From Sphingobacteriia bacterium (GTDB taxonomy: Bacteria; Bacteroidota; Bacteroidia; UBA7662): a stretch of DNA of 7,280 nt. Both the position numbers and the translations under genes were made by a program. The notes below the pieces were generated by a model. It searched no databases and was not told the origin of the DNA. It saw only the letters and a program-made list of their open reading frames with translations. Location: the NCBI GenBank assembly GCA_009926245.1, contig RFPG01000059.1:1-7280 (forward strand), written 5' to 3'. Each line of letters starts with the position of its first letter. Position 1 is the stretch's first letter. Below, piece by piece: positions 1 to 6,969 of this stretch.

Positions 1-2
1 GC

Positions 3-557
3 CCTGCTGACGGTGGGGAATTCTTGTATTTGGCCTACCGGCATTTTGGTCGAAAAGCTGGTGAAAGTTCCGAAGGGGTGGAGGGGAGGCAGGGCAAACA
101 TCAGGGCTTTTGGTGGACGGTCCTCAGCATTGAGTTGATGGACTTGGCCTTTTCGGTGGATAATGTGTTGGTGGCCGTCGCTTTTGCGGACCCCGGCCTG
201 CAGGCCAGTCCTGAACAAAAGCAAGGTGCCTTGATCTTGCTCTATTTTGGGGTTTTCATAGGTATCCTGGCCATGCGTTTTGTGGCCCAGTATTTTATTG
301 GGCTCATGGAACGCTACCCTCGTTTGGAGCACTCAGCCTATTTGGTCATCGGAATTCTGGGACTCAAATTATGTTTGGGCGATTGGGTTGCGGTCCGGGC
401 CGGCGATCTGCCCATGATAGGCTCGGCTTTGGGCCATCCCGAAGCCGGTCATTGGGCGGATATGGGCTTTTCGATGCTCACCTTGGCGGTTTTTGCCTGG
501 CCGCTCCTGGTCGGTCGTCGTTCGGCGAGTCGCAAAAACCGTTCGGAGGTCTCCTAA
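3..557 (+). CDS. TerC/YkoY-family integral membrane protein, C-terminal part (5' truncated by window edge)
   Basis: The reading frame is open to the left edge, so only the last 184 residues are visible. An IELMDLAFSVDNV stretch (fragment residues about 43-55) is the conserved acidic transmembrane motif that opens the second half of TerC-type proteins. It is followed by a hydrophobic helix with GVFIGILAMRFVAQYF, then LMERYPRLEHSAYLVIGILGLKL, an arrangement typical of YkoY-like members. A further hydrophobic segment (MLTLAVFAWPLLVG) precedes a short basic tail. TerC proteins sit in the cytoplasmic membrane; characterised members are linked to manganese efflux and to metal loading of exported enzymes, and older names refer to tellurite resistance. 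The substrate here is not shown by the sequence. The usual second motif is often DS; here it is DN. An earlier in-frame TTG at 24 is not a credible start because coding continues upstream. I see no convincing terminator after the TAA. Confidence 0.85.
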   Translation, partial: PADGGEFLYLAYRHFGRKAGESSEGVEGRQGKHQGFWWTVLSIELMDLAFSVDNVLVAVAFADPGLQASPEQKQGALILLYFGVFIGILAMRFVAQYFIGLMERYPRLEHSAYLVIGILGLKLCLGDWVAVRAGDLPMIGSALGHPEAGHWADMGFSMLTLAVFAWPLLVGRRSASRKNRSEVS

Positions 558-679
558 GACTTTTAGGCTGTGTTCAAAGGTTTCTCATAAGCTGGGCTAA
601 AGGAGGGATTAAAATTGTTGCTGGGAGGACAGGGAATTAAACATGAGGCCTACCTTAGGGTCCAATAGGCTCAAAACCA

Positions 680-2218
680 ATGTATATGATGAAAATTCGC
701 CTCTTTTTGCTCCTGAACCTGCTTTTGGTAGGTTGGGCAGGTGCCCAAGTTTCTCCTTCGATGCGTTCTCAGTTGATGTTAACCGGTCGCGTTGTGGATA
801 CCGCAGGCCTCGGGGTCGTTGGAGCCCAGGTGATGGTCTGGGATACCGCAGCCCAGCCTTTTGTTTTTGGTTATACCTCCACCACCAGCAACGGTTTTTA
901 TTCATTGCGTGTTTTGGGACGGGCCTCCGGGACATTGCGAATGCGCGTTACGGACTGTTCCGGCCAGGTTTACTTGGATTCGGTGGTTTACAGTGGTAGC
1001 AACGCGTTTACCCGCAATTTCACGGTGCAGTGTCGGATTCGTGTCCCCAATCCACCGCCTCCACCGCCCTTGCGTCCTTGCAATGCTGCCTTTTCGTTCC
1101 GTCCTGACACGGGCTTGGCCGTTCGTTTTGCCCCGGCCGTTGTGGATACCCTTTGGACCTACCGATGGTCCTTTGGAGATGGCAATCTTTCAACCCAAGT
1201 CTCTCCAGCCCATACCTACGCTTCCGGTGGCATGTACACCGTTCGTTTGGTCGTGACGCGTTTGGCGACTTCGGCCGGCGCAGCCTGCTCCGACACCGAA
1301 TCCCGAGTGGTCAATGTGCCCATGCCCCCTCGTCCACCGATTTCCAACCCTTGGAGCATTCCTTGCAATCCCCGTTTTGGGGCCAGGGTGGATAGCACCC
1401 TTACGGTGCAATTTCGCTCGGTCATGCAGGATACGACCGCGCAATATTCTTGGAATTTTGGCAACGGCGCCACATCAAACGGACGCAATCCATCCCATAC
1501 ATACAGCGCTGCAGGTTCCTATGTCGTTGTCTTGGCGGTATCCCGACCCGGCAGCACCCCCTCCACCTCCTGCACCGATACCGCTTGGTTGCGGATTTCC
1601 GTTCCAGGTTACCGCCGCCCCCGCATGATCACCAATCCCCGACCTGTACCACCTCCATCTCCTTGCCAAGCCCGTTACCTTGTAACAACCGATACCCAAC
1701 CTTTGGGATATGTGTTCTCGGTTCGTCCTGCCATGGCTCGAATGACGTATGCTTGGAGCTTTGGGGATGGTACCACGGCCACCGGTCCTACGGTTCGTCA
1801 CACCTACGCATCGGCAGCGTCCTATACCGTTTGTTTAACCGTGACCGATACGGCCGGGGCATGCACCTCTACCCGCTGTGATACCTTGGTGGCCAGCAGC
1901 TTGCGCTCATCGGGCGGGGGCATCGGTGCCCCTCGACAGGCCTCCACCGCAACGTCTTCAAGCATTGCCCATCAGAGCCTGGAACTTTATCCCAATCCAG
2001 TGCGCGAAACATTGCACCTGGTCTTGGGTGCGGGTCAAGGACCTGCTGTTTTACGAATCATGGATTTGACCGGTCGGGTTATCCTAACACAGTCCTTCAA
2101 GCTGGGTTCTGCAACCCAACGCGAATCCATTGCCGTCCAAGACTGGCCCCTGGGAACCTATGTTCTCACCCTGGATCGGGAAGGCAAGCGCGAATACCGC
2201 CGTTTTGTAAAACAATAA
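680..2218 (+). CDS. Secreted PKD-repeat protein with type IX secretion C-terminal sorting domain
   Basis: 512 residues. A signal peptide occupies residues 1-22, with probable cleavage at AGA|Q (22/23); nearby in-frame ATGs at 686 and 689 would give a tidier n-region (MKIRLFLLL), so the exact start is uncertain. Residues about 31-118 resemble a carboxypeptidase-regulatory-like beta-sandwich (LTGRVVDTAGLGVVGAQV). A proline-rich linker (124-133) leads to three PKD domains, about 134-213, 229-308 and 329-405, recognised by WSFGDG/WNFGNG and HTY motifs. Residues 433-512 are a T9SS type A sorting tail: LELYPNPV, then a RIMDLTGRVI strand, then a terminal LGTYVLTLDREG and basic end. By family knowledge such proteins cross the outer membrane through the T9SS and are released or attached to the surface, with the tail removed. 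No catalytic domain is visible, so an adhesive or structural role is inferred. The upstream 122 bp contain only a weak TACCTTAG (651-658) as a possible -7 box. Confidence 0.9.
   Translation: MYMMKIRLFLLLNLLLVGWAGAQVSPSMRSQLMLTGRVVDTAGLGVVGAQVMVWDTAAQPFVFGYTSTTSNGFYSLRVLGRASGTLRMRVTDCSGQVYLDSVVYSGSNAFTRNFTVQCRIRVPNPPPPPPLRPCNAAFSFRPDTGLAVRFAPAVVDTLWTYRWSFGDGNLSTQVSPAHTYASGGMYTVRLVVTRLATSAGAACSDTESRVVNVPMPPRPPISNPWSIPCNPRFGARVDSTLTVQFRSVMQDTTAQYSWNFGNGATSNGRNPSHTYSAAGSYVVVLAVSRPGSTPSTSCTDTAWLRISVPGYRRPRMITNPRPVPPPSPCQARYLVTTDTQPLGYVFSVRPAMARMTYAWSFGDGTTATGPTVRHTYASAASYTVCLTVTDTAGACTSTRCDTLVASSLRSSGGGIGAPRQASTATSSSIAHQSLELYPNPVRETLHLVLGAGQGPAVLRIMDLTGRVILTQSFKLGSATQRESIAVQDWPLGTYVLTLDREGKREYRRFVKQ
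1079..1894 (+). repeat. Three tandem PKD-domain modules within the secreted protein
   Basis: Three diverged modules of about 77-80 residues share one plan: a Pro-Cys entry, a central W-x-F-G-[D/N]-G turn, an HTY strand, and a second cysteine in a C-[S/T]-[D/S]-T context. Cysteines pair as C134/C203, C229/C298 and C329/C395, spaced 69, 69 and 66 residues. Proline-rich linkers separate the modules. The nucleotide sequences have diverged, so this is an old internal duplication, not a recent slippage repeat. Confidence 0.8.
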
Positions 2219-2262
2219 AAACACAGCCCGCAATGTCCAACGGGCATTGCGCAATCTCTACC

Positions 2263-2302
2263 AAAAAAATCAAGGGCCAATCCGGATGGGTTGGCCCTTT
2301 TT
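2263..2302. terminator. Bidirectional intrinsic terminator between the PKD gene and tRNA-Arg
   Basis: The arms aagggccaatcc (2272-2283) and gggttggccctt (2288-2299) form a 12-bp stem, with one G-T pair, closed by a GGAT loop. On the plus strand the stem runs into five Ts (2298-2302); on the minus strand it runs into seven Ts (complement of 2263-2269). It can therefore end the PKD-protein transcript from the left and the tRNA transcript from the right. Confidence 0.85.
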
Positions 2303-2322
2303 GATTTACAAAAAAAAACTAG

Positions 2323-2393
2323 TGGTCTCGGCAGGAATCGAACCTGCATCTTAGGTTCCGGAAACCCACATACATCCGTTGTACTACGAGACC
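2323..2393 (-). tRNA. tRNA-Arg (anticodon CCG)
   Basis: Read on the minus strand, 71 nt fold into a full cloverleaf. The acceptor is GGTCTCG/CGAGACC, the D stem GTAC/GTAT, the anticodon stem TGGGT/ACCTA with loop TTCCGGA, the variable region 4 nt, and the T stem GCAGG/CCTGC with loop TTCGATT; the discriminator is A. The anticodon CCG lies at 2359-2361 and reads the Arg codon CGG. No 3' CCA is encoded (the next bases are CTA), so CCA must be added by nucleotidyltransferase. It lies 47 bp downstream of the initiator tRNA gene and I see no separate promoter for it, so co-transcription is likely. Confidence 0.95.
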
Positions 2394-2402
2394 TTGAGCC
2401 TT

Positions 2403-2433
2403 GAAAGAACAAAGCCGACTATGGGTCGGCTTT
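2403..2433 (-). terminator. Hairpin between tRNA-fMet and tRNA-Arg, probable partial terminator
   Basis: A perfect 9-bp inverted repeat, aaagccgac (2411-2419) and gtcggcttt (2425-2433), has a 5-nt loop. On the minus strand, 7 nt beyond the end of tRNA-fMet, it is followed by GTTCTTTCAA, which is U-rich but interrupted. On the plus strand the following bases are G-rich, so it can only work towards the left. An intrinsic terminator or an attenuator for the tRNA-Arg behind it are both possible; a processing signal is the alternative. Confidence 0.55.
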
Positions 2434-2440
2434 GGGGTTG

Positions 2441-2513
<73 letters not shown>

Positions 2514-2525
2514 ATAATTGGACTG

Positions 2526-2557
2526 CAAAGATACGATTTATTTCTTTGCTCCCCAAA
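2526..2557 (-). promoter_or_regulatory. Bacteroidota-type promoter for the tRNA-fMet/tRNA-Arg unit
   Basis: On the minus strand, TTTG (complement of 2554-2557), a 20-bp spacer and TATCTTTG (complement of 2526-2533) match the Bacteroidota primary-sigma consensus TTTG-N19-21-TAnnTTTG with no mismatch. Transcription would begin around 2518-2521, a few bases before the mature tRNA 5' end at 2513. Confidence 0.85.
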
Positions 2558-2573
2558 TTATAGACGATATTTG
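2541..2573 (+). promoter_or_regulatory. Weak candidate promoter for era-der, overlapping the tRNA promoter
   Basis: On the plus strand GATATTTG (2566-2573) differs from TAnnTTTG at one fixed base, and TTTC (2541-2544) lies 21 bp upstream. It would start transcription near 2580, about 43 bp before the era ATG. The fit is only partial, so this is a candidate by position, not a firm call. Confidence 0.3.
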
Positions 2574-2622
2574 TGGCCGATGATGCGTCTGGGGGTTTCC
2601 TGGACGCCTTGGACCACCTCGA

Positions 2623-3561
2623 ATGAACCCAAACGACCCCAACCACCCCGTAACGACCGGCCCGCAGGCGGCCTTTGGCCCTGATTTCAAAGCGGGTTTT
2701 ATCAATTTGTTGGGGAAACCCAACGCCGGCAAATCCAGTTTGTTAAACGCCTTGGTAGTGGAACCCCTTTCCATTGTCACCCCCAAAGCCCAAACCACCC
2801 GGTCCCGTTGCCTAGGTATGTTGCAGGGGGAGGGGTATCAGTTGATTTTGGGGGATACCCCAGGCTATCTCGAGGCCCGTTATGCCTTGCAACGAATGAT
2901 GACCCGCAGCATCGAAACAGCCTTGGAAGATGCGGATGCCCTGGCTTGGGTTGCTGATTTGCGGGATGATCCGGGTACCGAATCGTTCTTGCCTCGTTTG
3001 TTGCCGCCTACCATGCCCATCTTGTTGGTGCTCAACCATGCCGATACCTTGGATCAAGCTGGCAGGGACCAGCAGATCGCGTTGTGGCAGCAGGCCTTCC
3101 CCGGATTGCCGACCCTGACCACCTCTTGCATCAGCGGCGAGGGGGTGGACGCCCTGCGGTCTTGGATGTTGGAAGTTTTGCCGGTGCATCCCCCGTATTT
3201 TGATCCGGACCAATTAACGGACTTAACCGATCGCGTGATGGCATCGGAATGGGTCCGTGAACAGATTTTTTTGAAGTATCACCAGGAAATTCCCTACGCA
3301 TCCCATGTTGTTACCGAGTCATTCAAAGAAGAGGAGAGAATTCTCCGGATTGAATGCACCATTTACGTGGAGCGGGACAGTCAAAAAGGCATTGTGATCG
3401 GCGCCAAAGGTTCGGCTCTCAAAGCGGTCGGAACGGCGGCTCGGCAACAAATGGAGAAATTTTGGGGAAGACCTGTCTACCTGGGCTTGCATGTCAAAGT
3501 CCGAAACGATTGGCGGGATGATCAGCGTATGCTTAAGTACTTTGGTTATACCGCCGAATAA
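2623..3561 (+). CDS. era: GTPase Era
   Basis: 312 residues. Era is a GTPase that binds the 3' end of 16S rRNA and helps mature the small ribosomal subunit. The GTPase domain shows G1 GKPNAGKS (31-38), the G2 threonines in KAQTTR (55-60), G3 DTPG (78-81) and G5 SCISG (168-172). A type II KH RNA-binding domain follows, with its GxxG loop at 260-263 (GAKG) and the family's closing VKVRNDWRDDQRMLKYFGY. Two oddities: G4 reads NHAD (138-141) rather than NKxD, and about 22 residues rich in Pro and Asn precede the usual start of the family (KAGFINLLG). The ATG at 2623 is the only usable start, since an in-frame TGA lies at 2581. der follows after 21 bp on the same strand, as in many Bacteroidota, so the two are probably co-transcribed. 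Confidence 0.95.
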   Translation: MNPNDPNHPVTTGPQAAFGPDFKAGFINLLGKPNAGKSSLLNALVVEPLSIVTPKAQTTRSRCLGMLQGEGYQLILGDTPGYLEARYALQRMMTRSIETALEDADALAWVADLRDDPGTESFLPRLLPPTMPILLVLNHADTLDQAGRDQQIALWQQAFPGLPTLTTSCISGEGVDALRSWMLEVLPVHPPYFDPDQLTDLTDRVMASEWVREQIFLKYHQEIPYASHVVTESFKEEERILRIECTIYVERDSQKGIVIGAKGSALKAVGTAARQQMEKFWGRPVYLGLHVKVRNDWRDDQRMLKYFGYTAE

Positions 3562-3582
3562 AACAATTCAACCACCAAGACC

Positions 3583-4890
3583 ATGAGCCGTATTGTCGCT
3601 ATTGTAGGCCGACCCAATGTTGGAAAATCAACTTTGTTCAACCGTCTGACCGGATCACGCAAAGCCATTGTGGACGATGTGGCGGGTGTTACCAGGGATC
3701 GTCACGGTGCCATGGTGGAATGGAACGGTCAAACCTTCACGTTGATCGATACCGGGGGCTTTGTGGAAGGGAGCGAGGATGCCATGGAACGGGCGATCAA
3801 TCGTCAGGTCAAGGCCGCCATGGAGCAGGCAGATTTGTTGTTGATGATGGTCGATGTTCAAACGGGGATCACCGACCTGGATGCCGAGTTGGCGGATCAA
3901 CTGCGTCGCTCTCGTCGGCCGGTGATTTTGGTGGTGAACAAGGTGGACCACGGGGAACGCCTGCCCATGGCGGCCGAGTTTTATTCCTTGGGTCTGGGCG
4001 AGCTCTTCAACCTTTCATCGCAGACGGGTTCGGGCACCGGGGAATTATTGGACGAAGTATTGCAGCGTTTGCCGGCGGCCCAACCAGAAGCCGAAGAAAC
4101 CGCCATCCCCAAGGTTGCCTTGGTCGGCCGACCCAACGTGGGTAAATCCACTTTGCTCAATGCCTTGATGGGCGAGGAGCGAAGCATCGTTTCAGAAGTC
4201 GCGGGTACCACCCGGGATGTTGTACACTCGGAACTCAAAGCGTTTGGACATCATTTCCTGATGATGGATACCGCGGGTTTGAGGCGCAAAGCCAGGGTGG
4301 AGGAAGATATTGAATTCTATTCGGTCATGCGAACATTGCGTACCCTGGAAGACTGCGATGTCGTGGTTTTGTTGGTGGACGCCCGCGATGGACTGCAGGC
4401 CCAGGACCTCAGCATTTTTCACCTAGCTCAAAAGCATCAAAAAGGGATTATCCTGGCGGTGAACAAGTGGGACCTGATCACCAAGGACCACAAAACCATG
4501 GACCGCACCCGGGATGAACTCCTGGCCAAGACGGCTCCCTTCAACGACCTGCCCGTTCTCTTTATTTCTGCCCTCGAAAAGCAGCGTTTGATCAAATTGT
4601 TGGAGGAGATTGCGGCCGTTGCAGCCCGTCGCTCCCACAAAGTATCCACCGCGCCTCTGAACGAATACATGCAGGAAGTCATTGACGCCTATCCACCGCC
4701 TGCCTACAAAGGCAAGTACATTCGGATTAAGTACATCACCCAACTCAAGACAACGACGCCCACCTTTGTTTTCTTTTGCAACCTGCCCCAGTACATCCGC
4801 GAGCCTTACAAGCGTTACTTGGAGGGCAAAATCAGGGCTCGCTACGATTTCAGCGGGGTCCCGCTGCAATTGTACTTTCGTCAGAAATAA
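3583..4890 (+). CDS. der: Ribosome-assembly GTPase Der (EngA)
   Basis: 435 residues, normal for the family. Der has two GTPase domains in tandem and works in maturation of the 50S subunit. Domain 1: G1 GRPNVGKS (9-16), G2 T37 in VTRD, G3 DTGG (56-59), G4 NKVD (119-122), and SS at 145-146 near the usual G5. Domain 2: G1 GRPNVGKS (182-189), GTTRD, G3 DTAG (229-232), G4 NKWD (294-297), G5 SAL (329-331). A KH-like C-terminal domain runs from about 350 to 435 and keeps the family's PPPAYKGKYIRIKY stretch and basic end. All nucleotide-binding motifs are intact, in contrast with the altered G4 of the neighbouring Era. The ATG at 3583 gives the canonical SRIVAIVGRPN start. There is no clear intrinsic terminator after the stop; 4918-4939 can form only a 6-bp AT-rich hairpin. 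Confidence 0.97.
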   Translation: MSRIVAIVGRPNVGKSTLFNRLTGSRKAIVDDVAGVTRDRHGAMVEWNGQTFTLIDTGGFVEGSEDAMERAINRQVKAAMEQADLLLMMVDVQTGITDLDAELADQLRRSRRPVILVVNKVDHGERLPMAAEFYSLGLGELFNLSSQTGSGTGELLDEVLQRLPAAQPEAEETAIPKVALVGRPNVGKSTLLNALMGEERSIVSEVAGTTRDVVHSELKAFGHHFLMMDTAGLRRKARVEEDIEFYSVMRTLRTLEDCDVVVLLVDARDGLQAQDLSIFHLAQKHQKGIILAVNKWDLITKDHKTMDRTRDELLAKTAPFNDLPVLFISALEKQRLIKLLEEIAAVAARRSHKVSTAPLNEYMQEVIDAYPPPAYKGKYIRIKYITQLKTTTPTFVFFCNLPQYIREPYKRYLEGKIRARYDFSGVPLQLYFRQK

Positions 4891-5025
4891 GGCGAACGTC
4901 TGGGGGACCGTATATTATTATGGACATATTTAGCCATAACCAGTCGTCCAAAAATCATCTCCAGAGCCTGAATTCGCTGTTTTTCAAGAAAAGTTGACAG
5001 TCATTCAAAAAAAATGGACAAAATA

Positions 5026-5057
5026 TTTGGAGCGAGCGTTGAAGGGACGTACTTTTG
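5026..5057 (+). promoter_or_regulatory. Bacteroidota-type promoter of the small lipoprotein gene
   Basis: TTTG (5026-5029), a 20-bp spacer and TACTTTTG (5050-5057) match the phylum consensus exactly. The expected start of transcription is about 5063-5065, giving a leader of roughly 15 nt to the ATG at 5079. It rules out the in-frame TTG at 5055, which lies inside the -7 element. A nearby TTGACA at 4994-4999 has no -10 partner at usual spacing and I do not use it. Confidence 0.8.
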
Positions 5058-5078
5058 CCTCACTTAAACCCCCATACA

Positions 5079-5261
5079 ATGAACAAGTTTCTTGCAATGT
5101 TGATGGTTAGCGCTACCCTGTTCGTAGTAGCTTGCAACAACGCCGCTGAGGAGGCTCCTGCTGAAGAGGCCACCACCGAAGAAATGCCAGTTGAAGAGGC
5201 TGCTCCTGCTGCCGACACAACTGCTACCGACACCACTGCTGCAGCTACACCTGCTCAGTAA
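5079..5261 (+). CDS. Small acidic Ala/Glu/Thr-rich lipoprotein
   Basis: 60 residues. The short signal peptide MNKFLAMLMVSATLFVVA ends in a lipobox (V-V-A-C, lipidated C19). The mature part has only about 42 residues and is almost wholly Ala, Glu, Thr, Pro and Asp, with no positive charge after the Cys, so it is probably disordered. The residues after the cysteine, N-N-A-A-E-E, put an acidic pair close to the lipid anchor; Bacteroidota surface lipoproteins use similar acidic export signals, so surface display is possible but inferred. Similar short lipoproteins of this composition occur in the phylum, and I know of no established function. The gene has its own perfect promoter and a strong terminator, which suggests a small, separately and perhaps highly expressed transcript. 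The start at 5079 is fixed by the promoter and the signal peptide. Confidence 0.85.
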   Translation: MNKFLAMLMVSATLFVVACNNAAEEAPAEEATTEEMPVEEAAPAADTTATDTTAAATPAQ

Positions 5262-5279
5262 TCGGACCTTCACGATTCG

Positions 5280-5308
5280 AAGCCATCCCTCGGGATGGCT
5301 TTTTTTTT
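5280..5308 (+). terminator. Strong intrinsic terminator after the lipoprotein gene
   Basis: A 9-bp stem, aagccatcc (5280-5288) with ggatggctt (5293-5301) and a CTCG loop, is followed by an unbroken run of nine Ts from 5300 to 5308. It begins 18 bp after the stop codon. The minus-strand side lacks a T run, so it acts mainly on plus-strand transcripts and keeps them from entering the convergent protease gene. Confidence 0.9.
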
Positions 5309-5386
5309 GCCTTAAATTTTGGAGTGGCTGCTTTTCCTAACGTTTTGATTCCTCCTGACGTTATCAATGCAAATCCATCCATGGAA

Positions 5387-6967
5387 CTAATCCAAGGCGC
5401 AGGCCTGTCGAACAACCGGGTCGTTTTGGGCGAGGACTTGCATATAGACGGTATGACCAAAGAGGGTTCGGCCCAAATGAGCCTTGAAAGAGGCGCGTAA
5501 GGCGTCCCAATCCGCTTTATCCATGGACTTGTTTGGGAGGCTGGGGGCCTGTTTTTGGACCAGGGCCTTGGCGGAACTTTCAGGCCACTGGTAGGAAGCC
5601 AAGAAAGAGGAGGCACCTTGGCGTTTAATACGTTGGGCTTCTTCTGTTTCGGCCATGCGCAGGGCTTCTTCGGCCAAGGCACCCGATTCCATGAGGGCGA
5701 TATGAGCATCGGACCAGGTCGTGTATCCGGGTTGAGCCCAATAGTCCGGCGCGATACCTCCACTGTCCGTGGATAGGTCCCCGTTCTGGCTGGGACGGTA
5801 GGGGGTCTGGATGCAGCGACCACGCGGGGTATAGTACCTCGCAACGGTCAGGCGAATGGCAGACCCGTCCCCGCGTTCAAATTGTTGTTGAACCAATGCT
5901 TTGCCGTAGGAACGCTGACCCATCAAGCGGGCCCGGCGATGGTCGTGCAGGGCGCCCGCCAAGATCTCGCTCGCCGAGGCCGATCCCTGGTCAATCAACA
6001 CGACCAATTCACCCTCTTCGTGGAGGCCATCGCGCGTTGTGTAGTAATCACGGCGTGGCTGGTGATAACCTTTGGTATAGGTGACCAATTTTCGTCCACC
6101 CAAAAATTCATCGGCTATCGCAACAGCCGACTCCAAAAAACCTCCCGGATTGCCGCGGAGATCCAACAGCAACCGATCAATAGGGCCCTCCTTGCGCAGG
6201 CTTTTGATGGCTTCGCAGAACTCACGGTGGGTTTGTCCTCCAAATTTGTTAATCCGCAAGTGGGCGATGCCTGGGGCCGGGCGCCAAGCCAAATCAACAC
6301 TTTTGATTTCAATGCGCTCCCGCACGATCACATATTCAAACAACCGCGCACCGGATGGGCGGTAAATGGTTAGTCGAACCTTGCTACCACGGGGCCCGCG
6401 TAGATTCTTGAGCACCCATTCGTTGGTCAATCCGCTGCCGGGTAGCGGTTGGGCATCGATGCGAACAATACGATCCCCGGAACGAATCCCTTGGCGTTCG
6501 CTGGGTCCCCCAGGCAAAGCCGATACAACGCGGATGCTGTCGTTGAGCAGGTTAAACTCCACGCCAATCCCGTCAAAATTCCCTTCCAAGGCCTCATCGG
6601 CTGCCTGCTTCTCAACGGGGGGTAGATAGGTCGAAAAGGGGTCCAATTCGCTAAGCAAGGCTTGGGCGGATACGGCTTCAAGGGAATCAAAATCCAGGGA
6701 ATCCACATAGCGATTTTGGACCAAATCGCGGATCCAATTCATTTTGGAACCTTGTTCACCGTTGGTACCCCTGCCGACCTGCAGAAATATCCCTCCGGCC
6801 AGGCCAAGGGCCAGCCACCCAAAGCGACTCATCAAAATGGAAGGACGGAGGCTCGCTTGGGGGGTGCGGAGCAAGGGGTCGCGGTTGTTGGGGTTCGCTT
6901 CGATGGGGCGGAGGTTAAAATCGTTGTTTTTCCAAAGGTAAGCGTCGCAGGCCGGGTGCCTGTGCAT
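5387..6967 (-). CDS. C-terminal processing peptidase, PDZ/S41 family, membrane anchored
   Basis: 526 residues from the ATG at 6967. It is a serine protease of the S41A (CTP/Prc/CtpB-like) type, expected to act in the periplasm from a membrane anchor. A hydrophobic helix lies at about 50-65 ([16 protein letters not shown]). The family's helical region follows ([26 protein letters not shown]), then a PDZ domain at about 132-207 ([26 protein letters not shown]). The protease core has DLRGNPGG (269-276) and GSASASE (328-334), with predicted nucleophile S331 and general-base K356 in SYGKA. The Ser-Lys spacing of 25 matches known CTPs, although GKG is more usual than GKA. A 110-residue C-terminal region follows the core. 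The start is uncertain: GTG 7000 overlaps murQ, and ATG 6832 (481 residues) would start directly at the helix. I chose 6967 for its A/G-rich context and the coding-like bases downstream. It is convergent with the lipoprotein gene. Confidence 0.93.
   Translation of the reverse strand: MHRHPACDAYLWKNNDFNLRPIEANPNNRDPLLRTPQASLRPSILMSRFGWLALGLAGGIFLQVGRGTNGEQGSKMNWIRDLVQNRYVDSLDFDSLEAVSAQALLSELDPFSTYLPPVEKQAADEALEGNFDGIGVEFNLLNDSIRVVSALPGGPSERQGIRSGDRIVRIDAQPLPGSGLTNEWVLKNLRGPRGSKVRLTIYRPSGARLFEYVIVRERIEIKSVDLAWRPAPGIAHLRINKFGGQTHREFCEAIKSLRKEGPIDRLLLDLRGNPGGFLESAVAIADEFLGGRKLVTYTKGYHQPRRDYYTTRDGLHEEGELVVLIDQGSASASEILAGALHDHRRARLMGQRSYGKALVQQQFERGDGSAIRLTVARYYTPRGRCIQTPYRPSQNGDLSTDSGGIAPDYWAQPGYTTWSDAHIALMESGALAEEALRMAETEEAQRIKRQGASSFLASYQWPESSAKALVQKQAPSLPNKSMDKADWDALRASFKAHLGRTLFGHTVYMQVLAQNDPVVRQACALD
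6933..6940 (-). promoter_or_regulatory. Possible -7 promoter element for the S41 protease
   Basis: The minus strand reads TACCTTTG, a perfect TAnnTTTG, but no TTTG lies 19-21 bp upstream. If it is active, transcription starts near 6927, inside the frame opened by ATG 6967, and the protein would have to begin at ATG 6832. It could equally be chance, since the same bases encode Tyr-Leu-Trp in the longer reading. Confidence 0.3.
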
Positions 6968-6969
6968 TC

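Noticed and set aside
553..567. cctaa/ttagg hairpin at the end of the TerC-like gene as a terminator
   Set aside because: Only 5 bp, AT-rich and with no T run; too weak to call.
598..668. AAAGGAGGG followed by a 16-codon TTG open frame
   Set aside because: Bacteroidota rarely use Shine-Dalgarno sequences, the frame is very short, and nothing else supports translation.
1190..1881. Overlapping open frames on both strands inside the PKD gene
   Set aside because: They are shadows of the secreted protein, with no start context or family resemblance, and a strong domain-bearing frame already occupies the region.
4994..5026. TTGACA (4994-4999) as an E. coli-like -35 box
   Set aside because: No -10 box at 16-18 bp; the Bacteroidota-type promoter at 5026-5057 explains the gene better.
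5055..5078. TTG start giving the lipoprotein eight extra residues
   Set aside because: The TTG lies inside the -7 promoter element, and the added residues would spoil the signal peptide.
5338..5363. taacgt/acgtta inverted repeat as the protease terminator
   Set aside because: A 6-bp stem with a 14-nt loop and no T run on the minus strand; not convincing.
5555..6629. Plus-strand open frames opposite the S41 protease
   Set aside because: They arise from the GC-rich codon use of the protease; the minus-strand frame carries all recognisable motifs.
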